A DNA stretch of 33,346 nt from an uncultured Treponema sp. (GTDB taxonomy: Bacteria > Spirochaetota > Spirochaetia > Treponematales > Treponemataceae), in assembly GCA_937891125.1 (NCBI GenBank), contig CALAEZ010000327.1:1-33346 (forward strand). The letters are read 5' to 3'. The position numbers and the translations under genes are program-made. Shown in pieces: positions 7,168 through 15,638 of this stretch (position 1 is the first letter of the stretch; every line of letters starts with the position of its first letter). Below the pieces are notes generated by a model. That model was not told the DNA's origin. It searched no databases and saw only the letters and a list, made by a program, of their open reading frames with translations.

Positions 7168-8367
7168 ATGTTTTTTTCTGCTTTTAAGGCATGTGTCCGC
7201 TTTATACAGCGCGAGACAGTGTTTTGCGTCGCCTTTTTATGTGCGGCTTGCTCAAGCTTTTTTGTGCCGCCATCGCTCGCATATCTTTCCTACATAGACT
7301 GGAACACGCTTTGCATTCTGTTTGCGCTGATGGCGGTTATCGCAGGCTTGCGTAGCTGTGGCGTTTTTAACACGCTTGGCGGGCTTTTGTGCCGCCATGT
7401 GCAGAGCGTGCGTGCTTTAAGTGCCGTTCTTGTCGCGCTCTGTTTTTTTTCGAGCATGTTCATCACCAATGATGTCGCGCTTTTGACCTTTGTGCCGTTT
7501 ACGCTTTCGCTTTTAATTCCAGTAGCTGGCGGCGGCACGGTCATGTACGTGGTGATTTTACAGACAATCGCAGCAAACACCGGCAGCATGCTCACTCCGC
7601 TAGGAAACCCACAGAACCTGTTTTTATTCCAGCAGACAGGGCTTTCCGTGCTGCCGTTCTGCAAGATTATGCTGCCATACACGGCGGTAAGCGGCGTACT
7701 TCTTTTGCTTGCAGTGCTTTTTGTGCCAAAAACGCCTTTGAATGCAAGCGCACACGTCCGACATATCCACGCAAATACGGAGCACGCGCCAAATGCTCTA
7801 GGCACAACAGCGCGGTTTACACTCAAAATGCGTATAGGCACATATAGCGCGCTGTTTGTGTTCTGCCTGCTTTCAGTTTTCCGCGTGCTTCCAAAGCCGG
7901 CGGCAGCTGGAGCCGTGTGCCTCGTGTTGCTTGTGATAGATTGCGCAGTTTTGCGCCGTGTTGACTACATGCTTTTATGCACCTTTGGCGCATTTTTCGT
8001 CTTTACAGGAAATCTGTCGTCGCTCCCTGCCATACACAGCGCACTAGAACGCGCCGTTTTAGGACACGAATTTTTAGCCGCCGTCTGCTCAAGTCAGATT
8101 ATAAGCAACGTGCCGGCAACACTCCTTTTATACCCTTTTACGAGTATAGAGCGAGTGCAGAATCTGCTGATTGGCGTAAATACTGGCGGCTTAGGCACGC
8201 TGGTCGCCTCACTTGCAAGCCTTATTTCATACAAGCTGTATGCTTCCAGCCGCACGCAGCAGGAAAATCTACAGCACCTACCGACAGGCTCCCGCTACCT
8301 TGCGCTTTTTACGCTGTGCAACGTAGTGTGGCTGTGCGTGCTGTGCGCACTAAAAAGCGCACACTAA
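7168..8367 (+). CDS. SLC13/CitMHS/ArsB-like permease
   Basis: A 399-residue integral membrane protein with about ten hydrophobic helices, in the ion-transporter superfamily that includes citrate, dicarboxylate, Na+/H+ and arsenite carriers. The diagnostic pieces are ITNDVALLTFVPF (about 98-110) and TGSMLTPLGNPQNLFLF (about 136-152); the paired TND and GNPQN motifs form the substrate and ion site of the repeat halves. A soluble loop near 190-215 is rich in His and Asn. The second-half signature SNVPATLLLYPF lies near 313-324. Substrate cannot be told from sequence alone. Start chosen from the promoter geometry. Confidence 0.85.
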   Translation: MFFSAFKACVRFIQRETVFCVAFLCAACSSFFVPPSLAYLSYIDWNTLCILFALMAVIAGLRSCGVFNTLGGLLCRHVQSVRALSAVLVALCFFSSMFITNDVALLTFVPFTLSLLIPVAGGGTVMYVVILQTIAANTGSMLTPLGNPQNLFLFQQTGLSVLPFCKIMLPYTAVSGVLLLLAVLFVPKTPLNASAHVRHIHANTEHAPNALGTTARFTLKMRIGTYSALFVFCLLSVFRVLPKPAAAGAVCLVLLVIDCAVLRRVDYMLLCTFGAFFVFTGNLSSLPAIHSALERAVLGHEFLAAVCSSQIISNVPATLLLYPFTSIERVQNLLIGVNTGGLGTLVASLASLISYKLYASSRTQQENLQHLPTGSRYLALFTLCNVVWLCVLCALKSAH

Positions 8368-8372
8368 ACTGC

Positions 8373-8401
8373 TTGTCGGTGCAAATCGATTTTGCTATAC
8401 T
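8373..8401 (+). promoter_or_regulatory. Near-leaderless promoter of ychJ
   Basis: TTGTCG (8373-8378), 17-bp spacer, TATACT (8396-8401), nine bases to ATG at 8411. This predicts a leader of two or three bases; no SD. Confidence 0.68.
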
Positions 8402-8410
8402 GCACAAACT

Positions 8411-8914
8411 ATGGCAACAACTACAGAAACATGTCCGTGCGGTTCCGGAAAAAAATACGGCGAATGCTGCGAACCGATTATCAAAGGCTCAACAAAAGCC
8501 CCGACAGCAGAAGCTCTTATGCGCGCGCGCTACAGCGCATACGTAAAGCAGGAAATTCCTTTTATCATTGATTCCTGCGAAGAAGGCGACAAGATTGCGG
8601 AAATCGATCGCAAGGCAACCGAAGACTGGAGCAAGAATTCTACCTGGCACGGCCTTAAAATCTTACGCACCGAAAAAGGTACAGAAAGCGACGAAGAAGG
8701 CATTGTCGAATTTGAAGCAACATACACCGAAAAGAACGGCATCCGCGACGTGCACCACGAAACCGGCTACTTCAAGAAGATTGACGGCAGCTGGATGTAC
8801 TCTGTCGGCAGCGTAAAGCCGATGACCGTTGTCCGCGAAGGCGCAAAAATCGGCCGCAATGATCCGTGCCCCTGCGGTTCTGGCAAAAAATATAAGAAAT
8901 GTTGCGGTCGCTAG
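8411..8914 (+). CDS. ychJ: YchJ family protein with two SEC-C zinc motifs
   Basis: The 167 residues open with a SEC-C motif (CPCGSGKKYGECC, 8-20) and end with another (CPCGSGKKYKKCC, about 153-165). Between them is the YchJ/UPF0225 core with its typical ALMRARYSAYV segment (36-46). SEC-C is a zinc-binding motif also found at the SecA C-terminus. The function of YchJ is not settled; an NTF2-like fold is known for the middle domain. RlmB starts ten bases after the stop, so the two are probably one transcript. Confidence 0.92.
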   Translation: MATTTETCPCGSGKKYGECCEPIIKGSTKAPTAEALMRARYSAYVKQEIPFIIDSCEEGDKIAEIDRKATEDWSKNSTWHGLKILRTEKGTESDEEGIVEFEATYTEKNGIRDVHHETGYFKKIDGSWMYSVGSVKPMTVVREGAKIGRNDPCPCGSGKKYKKCCGR

Positions 8915-8923
8915 GAAGTTCCA

Positions 8924-9856
8924 TTGCAGCAGCACATTATAACCGGCTTTCATGCCGTAGAAGAGCGCGTGCGCAGAGTAGCAGAAAATGCCTCTGCCGC
9001 CGAAAAATCAGAAACAGCCTCGCTTTCAATTCAGTACAGTAAGATTGGACCGCGCGTAAAGAAAATTCTTGAGCTTGCAAAAAAAGCGGGCGTTTCTGTC
9101 GCTCAGGTAGACAGCCGCACGCTCGACTCTCTCGTCTCTTCCCTTCCAGAAACAGCCCGTGACCACCGCGGCATTGTGCTTATCGTAACGGGCGAATCTC
9201 AGTCTGCTCAAAACAAAATTGATTTTGACCAGTGGATTAAGAGCGTGCAGGCAGAATCTGGCGCGACTTCTGGCAATGCAGGCACTGGCGGCGCGGCTTC
9301 AGAAGCTTCCGGCGCAAACGCTGGCACTAGCGAAAATGGCGCAGGCGCGCAAAAACGCCGCACCGTGCTTATTTTAGATTCAATTACCGACCCGCATAAC
9401 GTCGGCGCAATCCTGCGCTCCTGCGACCAGTTCGGCGCATCACTTGTCATTATGCCCGCCCGCCGCGGCGCAAACATTGACGAAAGCGAAATTATTGCGC
9501 GTGCAAGCGCAGGTTCTGCCGCCTGGGTTCCTGTCGCTGTGGTGACAAACCTTGTACGCGCCGCCGAACAGCTCAAGGAAGCAGGCTTCTGGCTATATGG
9601 CGCAGATGCTGGCGGCAAAAGCGTGCAGAACATACAGTTTCCGCCCAAAACGGCAATCGTTATGGGAAGCGAAGGAAGCGGCATAAGCCGCCTGCTTGAA
9701 AAGCAGTGCGACAGTATTGTTTCCATTCCGACCTGTGGCAAAATCGACAGCCTAAACGTGTCTGTTGCCGCCGGCGTTCTTTTGTACGAAACCTACCGCC
9801 AGACACTAAACTGCCAGAATCTGTCGGCTCAGCAAGCGCCTAGCTCTCGCCCATGA
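8924..9856 (+). CDS. rlmB: SpoU/TrmH-family 2'-O-ribose methyltransferase, RlmB-like
   Basis: Likely methylates a 23S rRNA guanosine ribose with SAM. The start is TTG at 8924, supported by GGAAG seven bases upstream and a sensible N-terminus (QQHIITGFHAVEERV, the RNA-binding L30e-like domain). SPOUT motifs are complete: DSITDPHNVGAILRSCDQFGA, VMGSEGSGISRLL and IPTCGKIDSLNVSVAAGVLLYE. Odd feature: an insertion of about 40 residues rich in Gly, Ala, Ser and Thr between the N-terminal and catalytic domains (about 107-143), longer than in most RlmB proteins. The last four bases overlap the mntP start (ATGA). Confidence 0.92.
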   Translation: MQQHIITGFHAVEERVRRVAENASAAEKSETASLSIQYSKIGPRVKKILELAKKAGVSVAQVDSRTLDSLVSSLPETARDHRGIVLIVTGESQSAQNKIDFDQWIKSVQAESGATSGNAGTGGAASEASGANAGTSENGAGAQKRRTVLILDSITDPHNVGAILRSCDQFGASLVIMPARRGANIDESEIIARASAGSAAWVPVAVVTNLVRAAEQLKEAGFWLYGADAGGKSVQNIQFPPKTAIVMGSEGSGISRLLEKQCDSIVSIPTCGKIDSLNVSVAAGVLLYETYRQTLNCQNLSAQQAPSSRP

Positions 9857-10545
9857 GCATAGTCGAAATCTTTTTAATCGGCATAGCGCTCTCCATGGAC
9901 GCCTTTGCTGTAAGCATTTCAAATGGACTTGTCATAAAGCCCGTTACGCTCAAAAAGGCGCTTTTAATCGCGCTTACCTATGGCGTCTATCAGTTTCTCA
10001 TGCCGGTGGCAGGCTACGTTGGCGCGTCTTTTTTCTATCGCTTTATTGCGTCAATTGACCACTGGATTGCGTTTGCGCTTTTAAGCTTTTTAGGCGGCAA
10101 AATGATTATTGAAACCGTGCACGAAATGAAAGCGAAATCTGCCACTGCTGACACAGAACGCCACAGCGAGCTTGCTAGCAAAACCGAGCCTACGCCTGCC
10201 GAAAAAAACGACAACGCACCTGGCAACAGCGCAAAAATCAGCTTTTTGTCGTTTAAGACGCTTATGATTCAAGGAATTGCAACGAGCATAGACGCGCTTG
10301 CAGTCGGCATAAGCCTTGCCGCCATGCCGGTGCCGCGCCCGACGTATGCAGAAACGCTGCTTGCTTCTGCCGTGTACCCCGCGCTTTTAATCGGGCTTAC
10401 CACCACCTGTTTGTGTCTTCCAGCAGTGTTTATCGGAAAGAAAACCGGCGACAGGCTGGGCGACAAAGCGCAGCTTTTAGGCGGCGCAATTTTAGTTGCA
10501 ATCGGCGTAAAAATCCTGATTGAGCACGTGTTTTTTGGGGGCTGA
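9853..10545 (+). CDS. mntP: Manganese efflux pump MntP
   Basis: Exports Mn2+ across the inner membrane. The 230 residues contain six hydrophobic helices in two DUF204 repeats, with the paired acidic signatures SMDAFAVSISNG (14-25) in the first half and TSIDALAVGISLA (about 143-155) in the second, as in MntP. The central cytoplasmic loop (about 92-128) is longer and more hydrophilic than usual. Translation is coupled to rlmB through an ATGA overlap. A manganese riboswitch (yybP-ykoY type) often precedes mntP but there is no room for one here. Confidence 0.93.
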   Translation: MSIVEIFLIGIALSMDAFAVSISNGLVIKPVTLKKALLIALTYGVYQFLMPVAGYVGASFFYRFIASIDHWIAFALLSFLGGKMIIETVHEMKAKSATADTERHSELASKTEPTPAEKNDNAPGNSAKISFLSFKTLMIQGIATSIDALAVGISLAAMPVPRPTYAETLLASAVYPALLIGLTTTCLCLPAVFIGKKTGDRLGDKAQLLGGAILVAIGVKILIEHVFFGG

Positions 10546-10551
10546 CAGCTG

Positions 10552-11175
10552 ATGATACTTTGTCCTGCACAACCGTTTGACTTACCGGCCGTTATGACAA
10601 TTGAACACAGCGCCTTCATTCCGCCGATTCAGGAAAAGCGCCGCGTGTTTGACGACCGGCTGCAGCTGTTTCCACAAGGCTTTTTTGTGCTTGCCGACAC
10701 CAGTGAAGAAACGGTGCAAAAGCACGGAAACGCGCTGACTGCCGGCTATTTTACCAGCGAGCTGTGGCAGTCTTTTGATGCGCACGATGCACTTACGCTC
10801 CAACGCCAGTTTGCCCTCAATCACAAAATCTATAAAACGCACCATGCTGACGGCGGCATGCTATACATCAGCTCCTTTGCGCTGCTTCCGCAATACCGCG
10901 GGCACGGCCTTGGCGCATCTTTTTTCCGTGCGGCAGTCGCGTCATTATGCTGTAGCCTGCAGCAGATTCATACGGTGGCTCTGCTTGTCAGCAGTGAATG
11001 GCTTGCGGCACGCGCCATATATGAACACGCAGGCTTTGCTCCCTGCTGCACGCTCGCTGATTTTTTTCCGTCGCTGCACGCAAAGCACGCAGATGGCATT
11101 GTTATGACCGCTCCTGCCGATCGCTTCCGCACGGCAAAGCTTGTAACAAATGCAAATGGTGCTGTTATCGTGTAG
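10552..11175 (+). CDS. GNAT family N-acetyltransferase
   Basis: A 207-residue protein with the acetyl-CoA pyrophosphate-binding loop of GNATs: SSFALLPQYRGHGLGASFFRA (about 104-124), where Q-x-x-R-G-H-G-L-G is motif A. The N-terminus MTIEHSAFIPP resembles acetyltransferases acting on small amines or amino acids, and ARAIYEHAGF is motif B. The substrate is not predictable. It starts six bases after mntP with GGGGG nearby, so it is in the same operon. Confidence 0.87.
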   Translation: MILCPAQPFDLPAVMTIEHSAFIPPIQEKRRVFDDRLQLFPQGFFVLADTSEETVQKHGNALTAGYFTSELWQSFDAHDALTLQRQFALNHKIYKTHHADGGMLYISSFALLPQYRGHGLGASFFRAAVASLCCSLQQIHTVALLVSSEWLAARAIYEHAGFAPCCTLADFFPSLHAKHADGIVMTAPADRFRTAKLVTNANGAVIV

Positions 11176-11201
11176 AAAAAAAGCAGAAAAACGCATACAC
11201 T
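11173..11201 (+). promoter_or_regulatory. Leaderless-type promoter of pepT
   Basis: TAGAAA (11173-11178, overlapping the preceding stop codon), 17-bp spacer, TACACT (11196-11201), six bases AGCAAC and ATG. No SD. Confidence 0.6.
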
Positions 11202-11207
11202 AGCAAC

Positions 11208-12512
11208 ATGGAATTTTCGATTGGATATATTGGCGAAAAGGAGCGCAAGGCATTACTCGAGCGCTTTTTACGTTATGTAAAAATCTGGACGACAAGCGAT
11301 AGCGCCGCAGCTGACAGCGGCATACAGCCATCAACAGAGCGCCAGTGGGATTTTGCACAGATGCTTGCAAGCGAGCTTACGCTAAACGGCGCACAGAATG
11401 TGACGGTAAGCGATCACTGCTACGTGCACGGCATTCTCCCAGCCAGTGCGGGCTTTGAAAACGTGCCTGCAATCTGCCTGATGGCGCACATCGACACGGT
11501 AGAAGAAGTAAGCGGCGAAAACGTGCAGCCACAGGTGCATACAGAATATGACGGTAAGCGCATCGAGCTAAAAGACGGCATTGTGCTTGACCCCGCAGAA
11601 GATGAGTCGCTCGCTCTTGCAGGCAGGAATCAAGAAACGGTTATCACGACAGACGGAACGACGTTGTTAGGCGCTGACGACAAGGCGGGCGTTGCTGCCA
11701 TTATGACAGCTGCCGTCTACCTGCATGAGCACCCAGAGGTCAAGCACGGCGAAATTGAAATCATGTATTCGCCCGATGAAGAAACCGGACACGGCATGGA
11801 TCATGTTCCGCTCGACGTGCTGCATGCCCGCGTTGCCTACACGGTAGACGGCGGTCACATCGGCGAGCTTGAAACTGAATGCTTTAATGCTTACAAAAGC
11901 GAGCTGGTGTTTACCGGTAAGGCACTGCACACCGGAAGCGCCCGCCCGGGCATGGTAAACGCAGTCACCATGGCTGCAGGCTTTATAAGCATGCTCCCGC
12001 GCCACGAAGCGCCGGAAACAACCGACGGCTATATGGGTTTTTATGCGCCGATGTCTATTACAGGCAGCATGGAAAGCGCTTCGGTGTGCCTATTCCTGCG
12101 CGATTTTACCGCCGACGGCATGAAAAAGCGTCTTGCGCTTGTCGAACAGCTCGCACAAGCCGCCGCCGCAAGCTTTGGCGGCAGCGTGCAGGTAACGCAC
12201 ACCGAGCAGTATAAGAATATGAAGGCTGGCTTAGAGAAAAATCCGCGCGTCGTGCAGAATCTGGTAGAAGCATACAAGGCGGCGCAGGTAGAGCCAGTGT
12301 TCCAGCCGATTCGCGGCGGCACTGACGGCTCGCGGCTAACGGAAATGGGCATTCCAACGCCGAATATTTTCACCGGCGGTCATAACTATCACTCGCGCCG
12401 CGAATGGTGCAGCTTAGAGCAGATGACAAAGGCCTGCGAAGTGCTTTTGCAGCTGGCAGTCATTTGGGGCAAAAACGAGCGCGAGGAGAGAGAACAACAT
12501 GCATCAGTATAA
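11208..12512 (+). CDS. pepT: Peptidase T (tripeptide aminopeptidase), M20 family
   Basis: Cytosolic di-zinc aminopeptidase that removes the N-terminal residue of tripeptides. All M20 metal and catalytic residues are visible in 434 residues: His94 and catalytic Asp96 in MAHIDT, bridging Asp157 in LLGADDKAG, catalytic Glu191 and metal-binding Glu192 in SPDEETG, Asp214 in YTVDGG, and the late His in GGHNYHSRREW. Length matches the family. Its 3' end overlaps murA by 14 bases, which carry the murA SD, so the two are translationally linked. Confidence 0.95.
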   Translation: MEFSIGYIGEKERKALLERFLRYVKIWTTSDSAAADSGIQPSTERQWDFAQMLASELTLNGAQNVTVSDHCYVHGILPASAGFENVPAICLMAHIDTVEEVSGENVQPQVHTEYDGKRIELKDGIVLDPAEDESLALAGRNQETVITTDGTTLLGADDKAGVAAIMTAAVYLHEHPEVKHGEIEIMYSPDEETGHGMDHVPLDVLHARVAYTVDGGHIGELETECFNAYKSELVFTGKALHTGSARPGMVNAVTMAAGFISMLPRHEAPETTDGYMGFYAPMSITGSMESASVCLFLRDFTADGMKKRLALVEQLAQAAAASFGGSVQVTHTEQYKNMKAGLEKNPRVVQNLVEAYKAAQVEPVFQPIRGGTDGSRLTEMGIPTPNIFTGGHNYHSRREWCSLEQMTKACEVLLQLAVIWGKNEREEREQHASV

Positions 12513-13782
12513 AATACAGGGGGGAATCCCCATCAGGGGTACGGTTCGGGCAAGCGGCAACAAGAACGCAGCGCTTCCGTGCATTGCGGCGACACTGCTG
12601 ACCGACGAGCCGGTTATTCTGCGTAATATTCCGGAAATTGAAGACACGGGCGTTATGTTGCTTATCCTGCAGGCGCTCGGCGCTGAGGTGGAGCGGATTG
12701 GCGAGCACGAATGGCGCGTAACCGCACGCACCATCAGCGCAGCGGACATTCCCGCTGAGCTGAGCCGCAAAATCCGCGCGTCAATCCTGTTTGCAGGCCC
12801 GCTTGTCGCACGCACCGGTAAGGCGATTATGCCGCCGCCGGGAGGTGACGTTATCGGCCGCCGCCGCGTCGACACGCATTTTTTAGCCCTGCAGGAGCTT
12901 GGCGCACGCATCACGGTGGAAGGCGCATTTGAATTTACCGCAAACAAGCTCGTCGGCGCCGACATCTTCCTTGACGAAACAAGCGTTACGGCGACCGAAA
13001 ATGCCGTGATGGCGGCGGTGCTTGCAGAAGGCCACACGATTATCAACAACGCCGCAAGCGAGCCGCACGTACAGGATTTGTGCAACATGCTCGTCGGCAT
13101 GGGCGCAAAAATCACTGGCATTGGAAGCAATATTCTGCATATTGACGGCGTAAAAAAGCTTCACGCAACCGATTTTACGATTGGCGCAGATTTTATGGAA
13201 ATCGGAAGCTACATCGGACTTGCGGCGGCAACGCGCGGCTCAATTACGATTACGGGCGTCAATCCAAAGGACATGCGCCCGCTTCGTGTCGCATTCGGTA
13301 AGCTCGGCATCCGCTGGACGATTGACGGCGACAAGCTTTCAGTCGCGCTCGGACAGGAGATGAAAGTAAACACCGACCTTGGCGGCATGATTCCAAAAAT
13401 TGACGACAGCCCGTGGCCAGGGTTTCCGCCGGATTTAACGAGCATTATGACCGTTGTCGCCACGCAGGTAGAAGGCACGGTGCTCATTTTTGAAAAAATG
13501 TTTGAAAGCCGCATGTTCTTCGTCGACAAGCTTATATCAATGGGTGCACGCATTACGCTCTGCGACCCGCACCGCGCGGTCGTGTCCGGCCCGTCAACGC
13601 TTCACGGCGACCACTTGGTCTCGCCCGACGTCCGCGCCGGCATGGCAATGGTGATTGCAGCGCTCTGTGCCCACGGCGAAAGCACGATAAGCAACGTTTA
13701 CCAGATTGAGCGCGGCTACGAACATCTGGTGGAAAAGCTCCAGTCGCTCGGCGCCCAGATTGAATGCGTAGAAGTAGAATAG
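12499..13782 (+). CDS. murA: UDP-GlcNAc 1-carboxyvinyltransferase MurA with Asp at the fosfomycin Cys position
   Basis: First committed step of peptidoglycan synthesis: adds enolpyruvate from PEP to UDP-N-acetylglucosamine. The 427 residues show GNKNAALP (20-27) with the catalytic Lys22, and the active-site loop MPPPGGDVIGRRRVDTH. In most bacteria that loop carries Cys (Cys115 in E. coli); here the aligned residue is Asp117. Asp at this position is known in Mycobacterium, Chlamydia and Borrelia and gives intrinsic fosfomycin resistance. The start is supported by GAGGAGAG 7-14 bases upstream, inside pepT. Confidence 0.96.
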   Translation: MHQYKIQGGIPIRGTVRASGNKNAALPCIAATLLTDEPVILRNIPEIEDTGVMLLILQALGAEVERIGEHEWRVTARTISAADIPAELSRKIRASILFAGPLVARTGKAIMPPPGGDVIGRRRVDTHFLALQELGARITVEGAFEFTANKLVGADIFLDETSVTATENAVMAAVLAEGHTIINNAASEPHVQDLCNMLVGMGAKITGIGSNILHIDGVKKLHATDFTIGADFMEIGSYIGLAAATRGSITITGVNPKDMRPLRVAFGKLGIRWTIDGDKLSVALGQEMKVNTDLGGMIPKIDDSPWPGFPPDLTSIMTVVATQVEGTVLIFEKMFESRMFFVDKLISMGARITLCDPHRAVVSGPSTLHGDHLVSPDVRAGMAMVIAALCAHGESTISNVYQIERGYEHLVEKLQSLGAQIECVEVE

Positions 13783-13797
13783 GCGCACGTAAAAAAT

Positions 13798-13905
13798 ATG
13801 ACGGGACGTATTACAGGCGCAACAGGCAGAATCAGATTGGAGCTGACGCTTGGTGCGGCTGTAGTGCCCGCTGGCTATCCGCTGCGTAGATTAAAAAAGA
13901 TTTAG
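13798..13905 (+). CDS. Possible 35-residue ORF of unknown nature
   Basis: An open frame MTGRITGATG...RRLKKI starts 15 bases after murA, with no clear SD or promoter. It is basic at its C-terminus. It may be chance sequence or a gene remnant. It is the only content in the murA-SDR convergent gap, where I see no clear intrinsic terminator. Confidence 0.2.
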   Translation: MTGRITGATGRIRLELTLGAAVVPAGYPLRRLKKI

Positions 13906-13926
13906 TGAGATGAGACTTTGTCATCC

Positions 13927-14694
13927 CTACCGCTGAATCAGATACACCAGCGCGCGCACCCAGGCGCGGGGAAGCAGCTTGGAAAGTAGCACAAAGCACT
14001 TTGTGGCTACGCCGGGGACTGCAAGCACCTTTCCGCGCTGGAGCGCCTTGTAGCCGCAGCGGGCGACGTTTTTTGCGTCTGCAAAGGCAAGATGCTTAAA
14101 CAGACTGGAGTCGCCTGCTTCGGCGCGGTTCCAGAAATCGGTTGACACCGGTCCGGGGCAGAGCGCCGTTACGGTAACGCCCGTTGTGCGCACTTCTACC
14201 GAAAGCGCCTCTGTAAACGAGCGCACAAAGGCTTTGCTAGCATAATACACAGCCATTTTCGGCCCCGACATAAAGCCTGCAACGGAAGCCACGTTTAGAA
14301 TGCGTCCGCTTTTGCGCTCGAGCATATCGGGCAGGAAGTAATGCGTAAGCTCGGTAAGCGTCACCATATTCAGCTGCATCATTTTGCGCTGCTTTTCAAG
14401 CGCACTTTCTGAAAAAAAGCCCCAGTCGCCAAAGCCTGCATTGTTCACAAGCACGTCTATCGTAAGCGCTTTTGCCTTTACAAAGCCAACCACGCGCGCT
14501 GCTGAGCCAGATTCGCTCAAATCTTGCACAAGATTGAACACACGCACACCGTATGCCGCTTCAAGCTCTGCTTTGAGCGAAGCAAGCTTTTCTTCGCTGC
14601 GTGCCGCAAGCACGAGGCTAAAGCCGTCGGCGGCAAAAAGCCGTGCAAGCTCTGCGCCGATACCGCCCGACGCTCCAGTAATCAATGCTATCAT
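13927..14694 (-). CDS. Short-chain dehydrogenase/reductase
   Basis: NAD(P)-dependent oxidoreductase of the classical SDR fold, 255 residues. Cofactor motif TGASGGIG (6-13), NNAG (84-87), catalytic Ser137 and the YxxxK pair Tyr150/Lys154 are all present. Arg after the second strand (AARSEEKL) favours NADP(H). It resembles the DltE/YqjQ-like group with LCPGPVSTDFW after the active site; the substrate is unknown. Start taken at MIALITGA (14694) because the promoter -10 ends seven bases before it; the longer frame would place the start inside the promoter. Confidence 0.9.
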   Translation of the reverse strand: MIALITGASGGIGAELARLFAADGFSLVLAARSEEKLASLKAELEAAYGVRVFNLVQDLSESGSAARVVGFVKAKALTIDVLVNNAGFGDWGFFSESALEKQRKMMQLNMVTLTELTHYFLPDMLERKSGRILNVASVAGFMSGPKMAVYYASKAFVRSFTEALSVEVRTTGVTVTALCPGPVSTDFWNRAEAGDSSLFKHLAFADAKNVARCGYKALQRGKVLAVPGVATKCFVLLSKLLPRAWVRALVYLIQR

Positions 14695-14701
14695 AGTAAT
14701 G

Positions 14702-14730
14702 AGTGTACCCCGTTTTGTAAAAGCCGACAA
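14702..14730 (-). promoter_or_regulatory. Leaderless-type promoter of the SDR gene
   Basis: Minus strand TTGTCG (14725-14730), 17-bp spacer, TACACT (14702-14707), seven bases and ATG at 14694. No SD. Confidence 0.7.
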
Positions 14731-14732
14731 TG

Positions 14733-14754
14733 CACGGAGCGGAAATTCTCCGTG
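14733..14754 (-). terminator. Hairpin after the nucleosidase gene, possible terminator
   Basis: Perfect 7-bp stem CACGGAG / CTCCGTG with an 8-base loop, 23 bases after the nucleosidase stop. There is no clear U tract, so termination is uncertain. Confidence 0.35.
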
Positions 14755-14777
14755 TGAGCTAGGACAAACTGTCTTTT

Positions 14778-15515
14778 CTACAGCCTTTCTAGAATGCCGA
14801 CAACAAGCTTTGCGCTCATCTCCGCGGCAGTTGTTTCGTTAAATTCATACGTTGACTCGCCACTGTCGTCTGCCATGTCGCTCATGCAGCGCACAATAAG
14901 AAACGGCGTATTGTTCAGATAACAGGCGTGTGCTATAGCGGCGCCTTCCATTTCCAGGCAGGCAGGCGCGCAGATGTCGATAATGTGCTGTTTTACGACC
15001 TTGTCGCTGATAAACTGGTCGCCGCTTGCAACTCTGCCCGCAATAAGCTTGTGTCCGCCAAAAACGGTTTCGTTCACATGGTCAGTAAAAGCAGATTCTG
15101 CCGCCTGTCGCAGGGCTGCGTCTGCTGGAAATACTGAGCACGCCATCTGCGGAATAACTGTAGGCTTGTAGCCAAAACCAGTTGCATCAATGTCATGGTA
15201 AACAGCATCGGTCGATGCAACAAAATCGAGCACACCAAGCCCATGAGCGGCAGCTCCTGCAATGCCGGTGTTTATGACATGCGTCACCCCAAACTGCATA
15301 ATCAGACGCTGTGCACATAACGCCGCATTTACCTTGCCAATGCCGCTTTTCACGATTACAACCTGCGTACTACCAATCTCGCCTTCGACAAACGTTAGGC
15401 CTGCCACTTCTGTCTGCCGTACGCCCGCTCCAGCGTTTGCCGTATGCTCTGTTGCCAATTTCTTTAGAAACTTAACTTCTGTTTCCATGGCGCCAATAAT
15501 GCCAACCTTCTTCAT
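14778..15515 (-). CDS. mtnN: 5'-methylthioadenosine/S-adenosylhomocysteine nucleosidase
   Basis: Splits MTA and SAH into adenine and thioribose products, feeding the activated methyl cycle and sometimes autoinducer-2 synthesis. The 245 residues begin MKKVGIIGAMETEV with catalytic-site Glu11, contain SGIGKVNAA (about 57-65), NTGIAG for ribose/phosphate-like contacts, EMEGAAIAH for substrate binding, and RCMSDMAD with the Asp that protonates adenine. Unlike its neighbours it has a good SD: AAGGAG, nine bases before ATG, and it lies downstream of a candidate small RNA locus on the other strand. Confidence 0.95.
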   Translation of the reverse strand: MKKVGIIGAMETEVKFLKKLATEHTANAGAGVRQTEVAGLTFVEGEIGSTQVVIVKSGIGKVNAALCAQRLIMQFGVTHVINTGIAGAAAHGLGVLDFVASTDAVYHDIDATGFGYKPTVIPQMACSVFPADAALRQAAESAFTDHVNETVFGGHKLIAGRVASGDQFISDKVVKQHIIDICAPACLEMEGAAIAHACYLNNTPFLIVRCMSDMADDSGESTYEFNETTAAEMSAKLVVGILERL

Positions 15516-15546
15516 GCTTCTACACTCCTTGCAATATATGGTGCTA

Positions 15547-15566
15547 TTTGCGATAAATTACGCAAA
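15547..15566. promoter_or_regulatory. Inverted repeat upstream of mtnN
   Basis: TTTGCG - 8 bases - CGCAAA, in an AT-rich stretch upstream of the nucleosidase start. It is like the site at 3912-3933. Confidence 0.35.
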
Positions 15567-15603
15567 AAAACGTAAAAAATGCAAAATTTTCAATCAAAAA
15601 GTA

Positions 15604-15632
15604 TTGAATCTTTTTATATGATACACTATAGT
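15604..15632 (+). promoter_or_regulatory. Promoter of the candidate small RNA
   Basis: TTGAAT (15604-15609), 17-bp spacer, TATAGT (15627-15632). Predicted start near A15639. No protein-coding start follows before the terminator. Confidence 0.65.
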
Positions 15633-15638
15633 ACCCTC

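Noticed and set aside
9700..9856. Manganese riboswitch before mntP
   Set aside because: mntP overlaps rlmB by four bases, so there is no untranslated leader to hold one.
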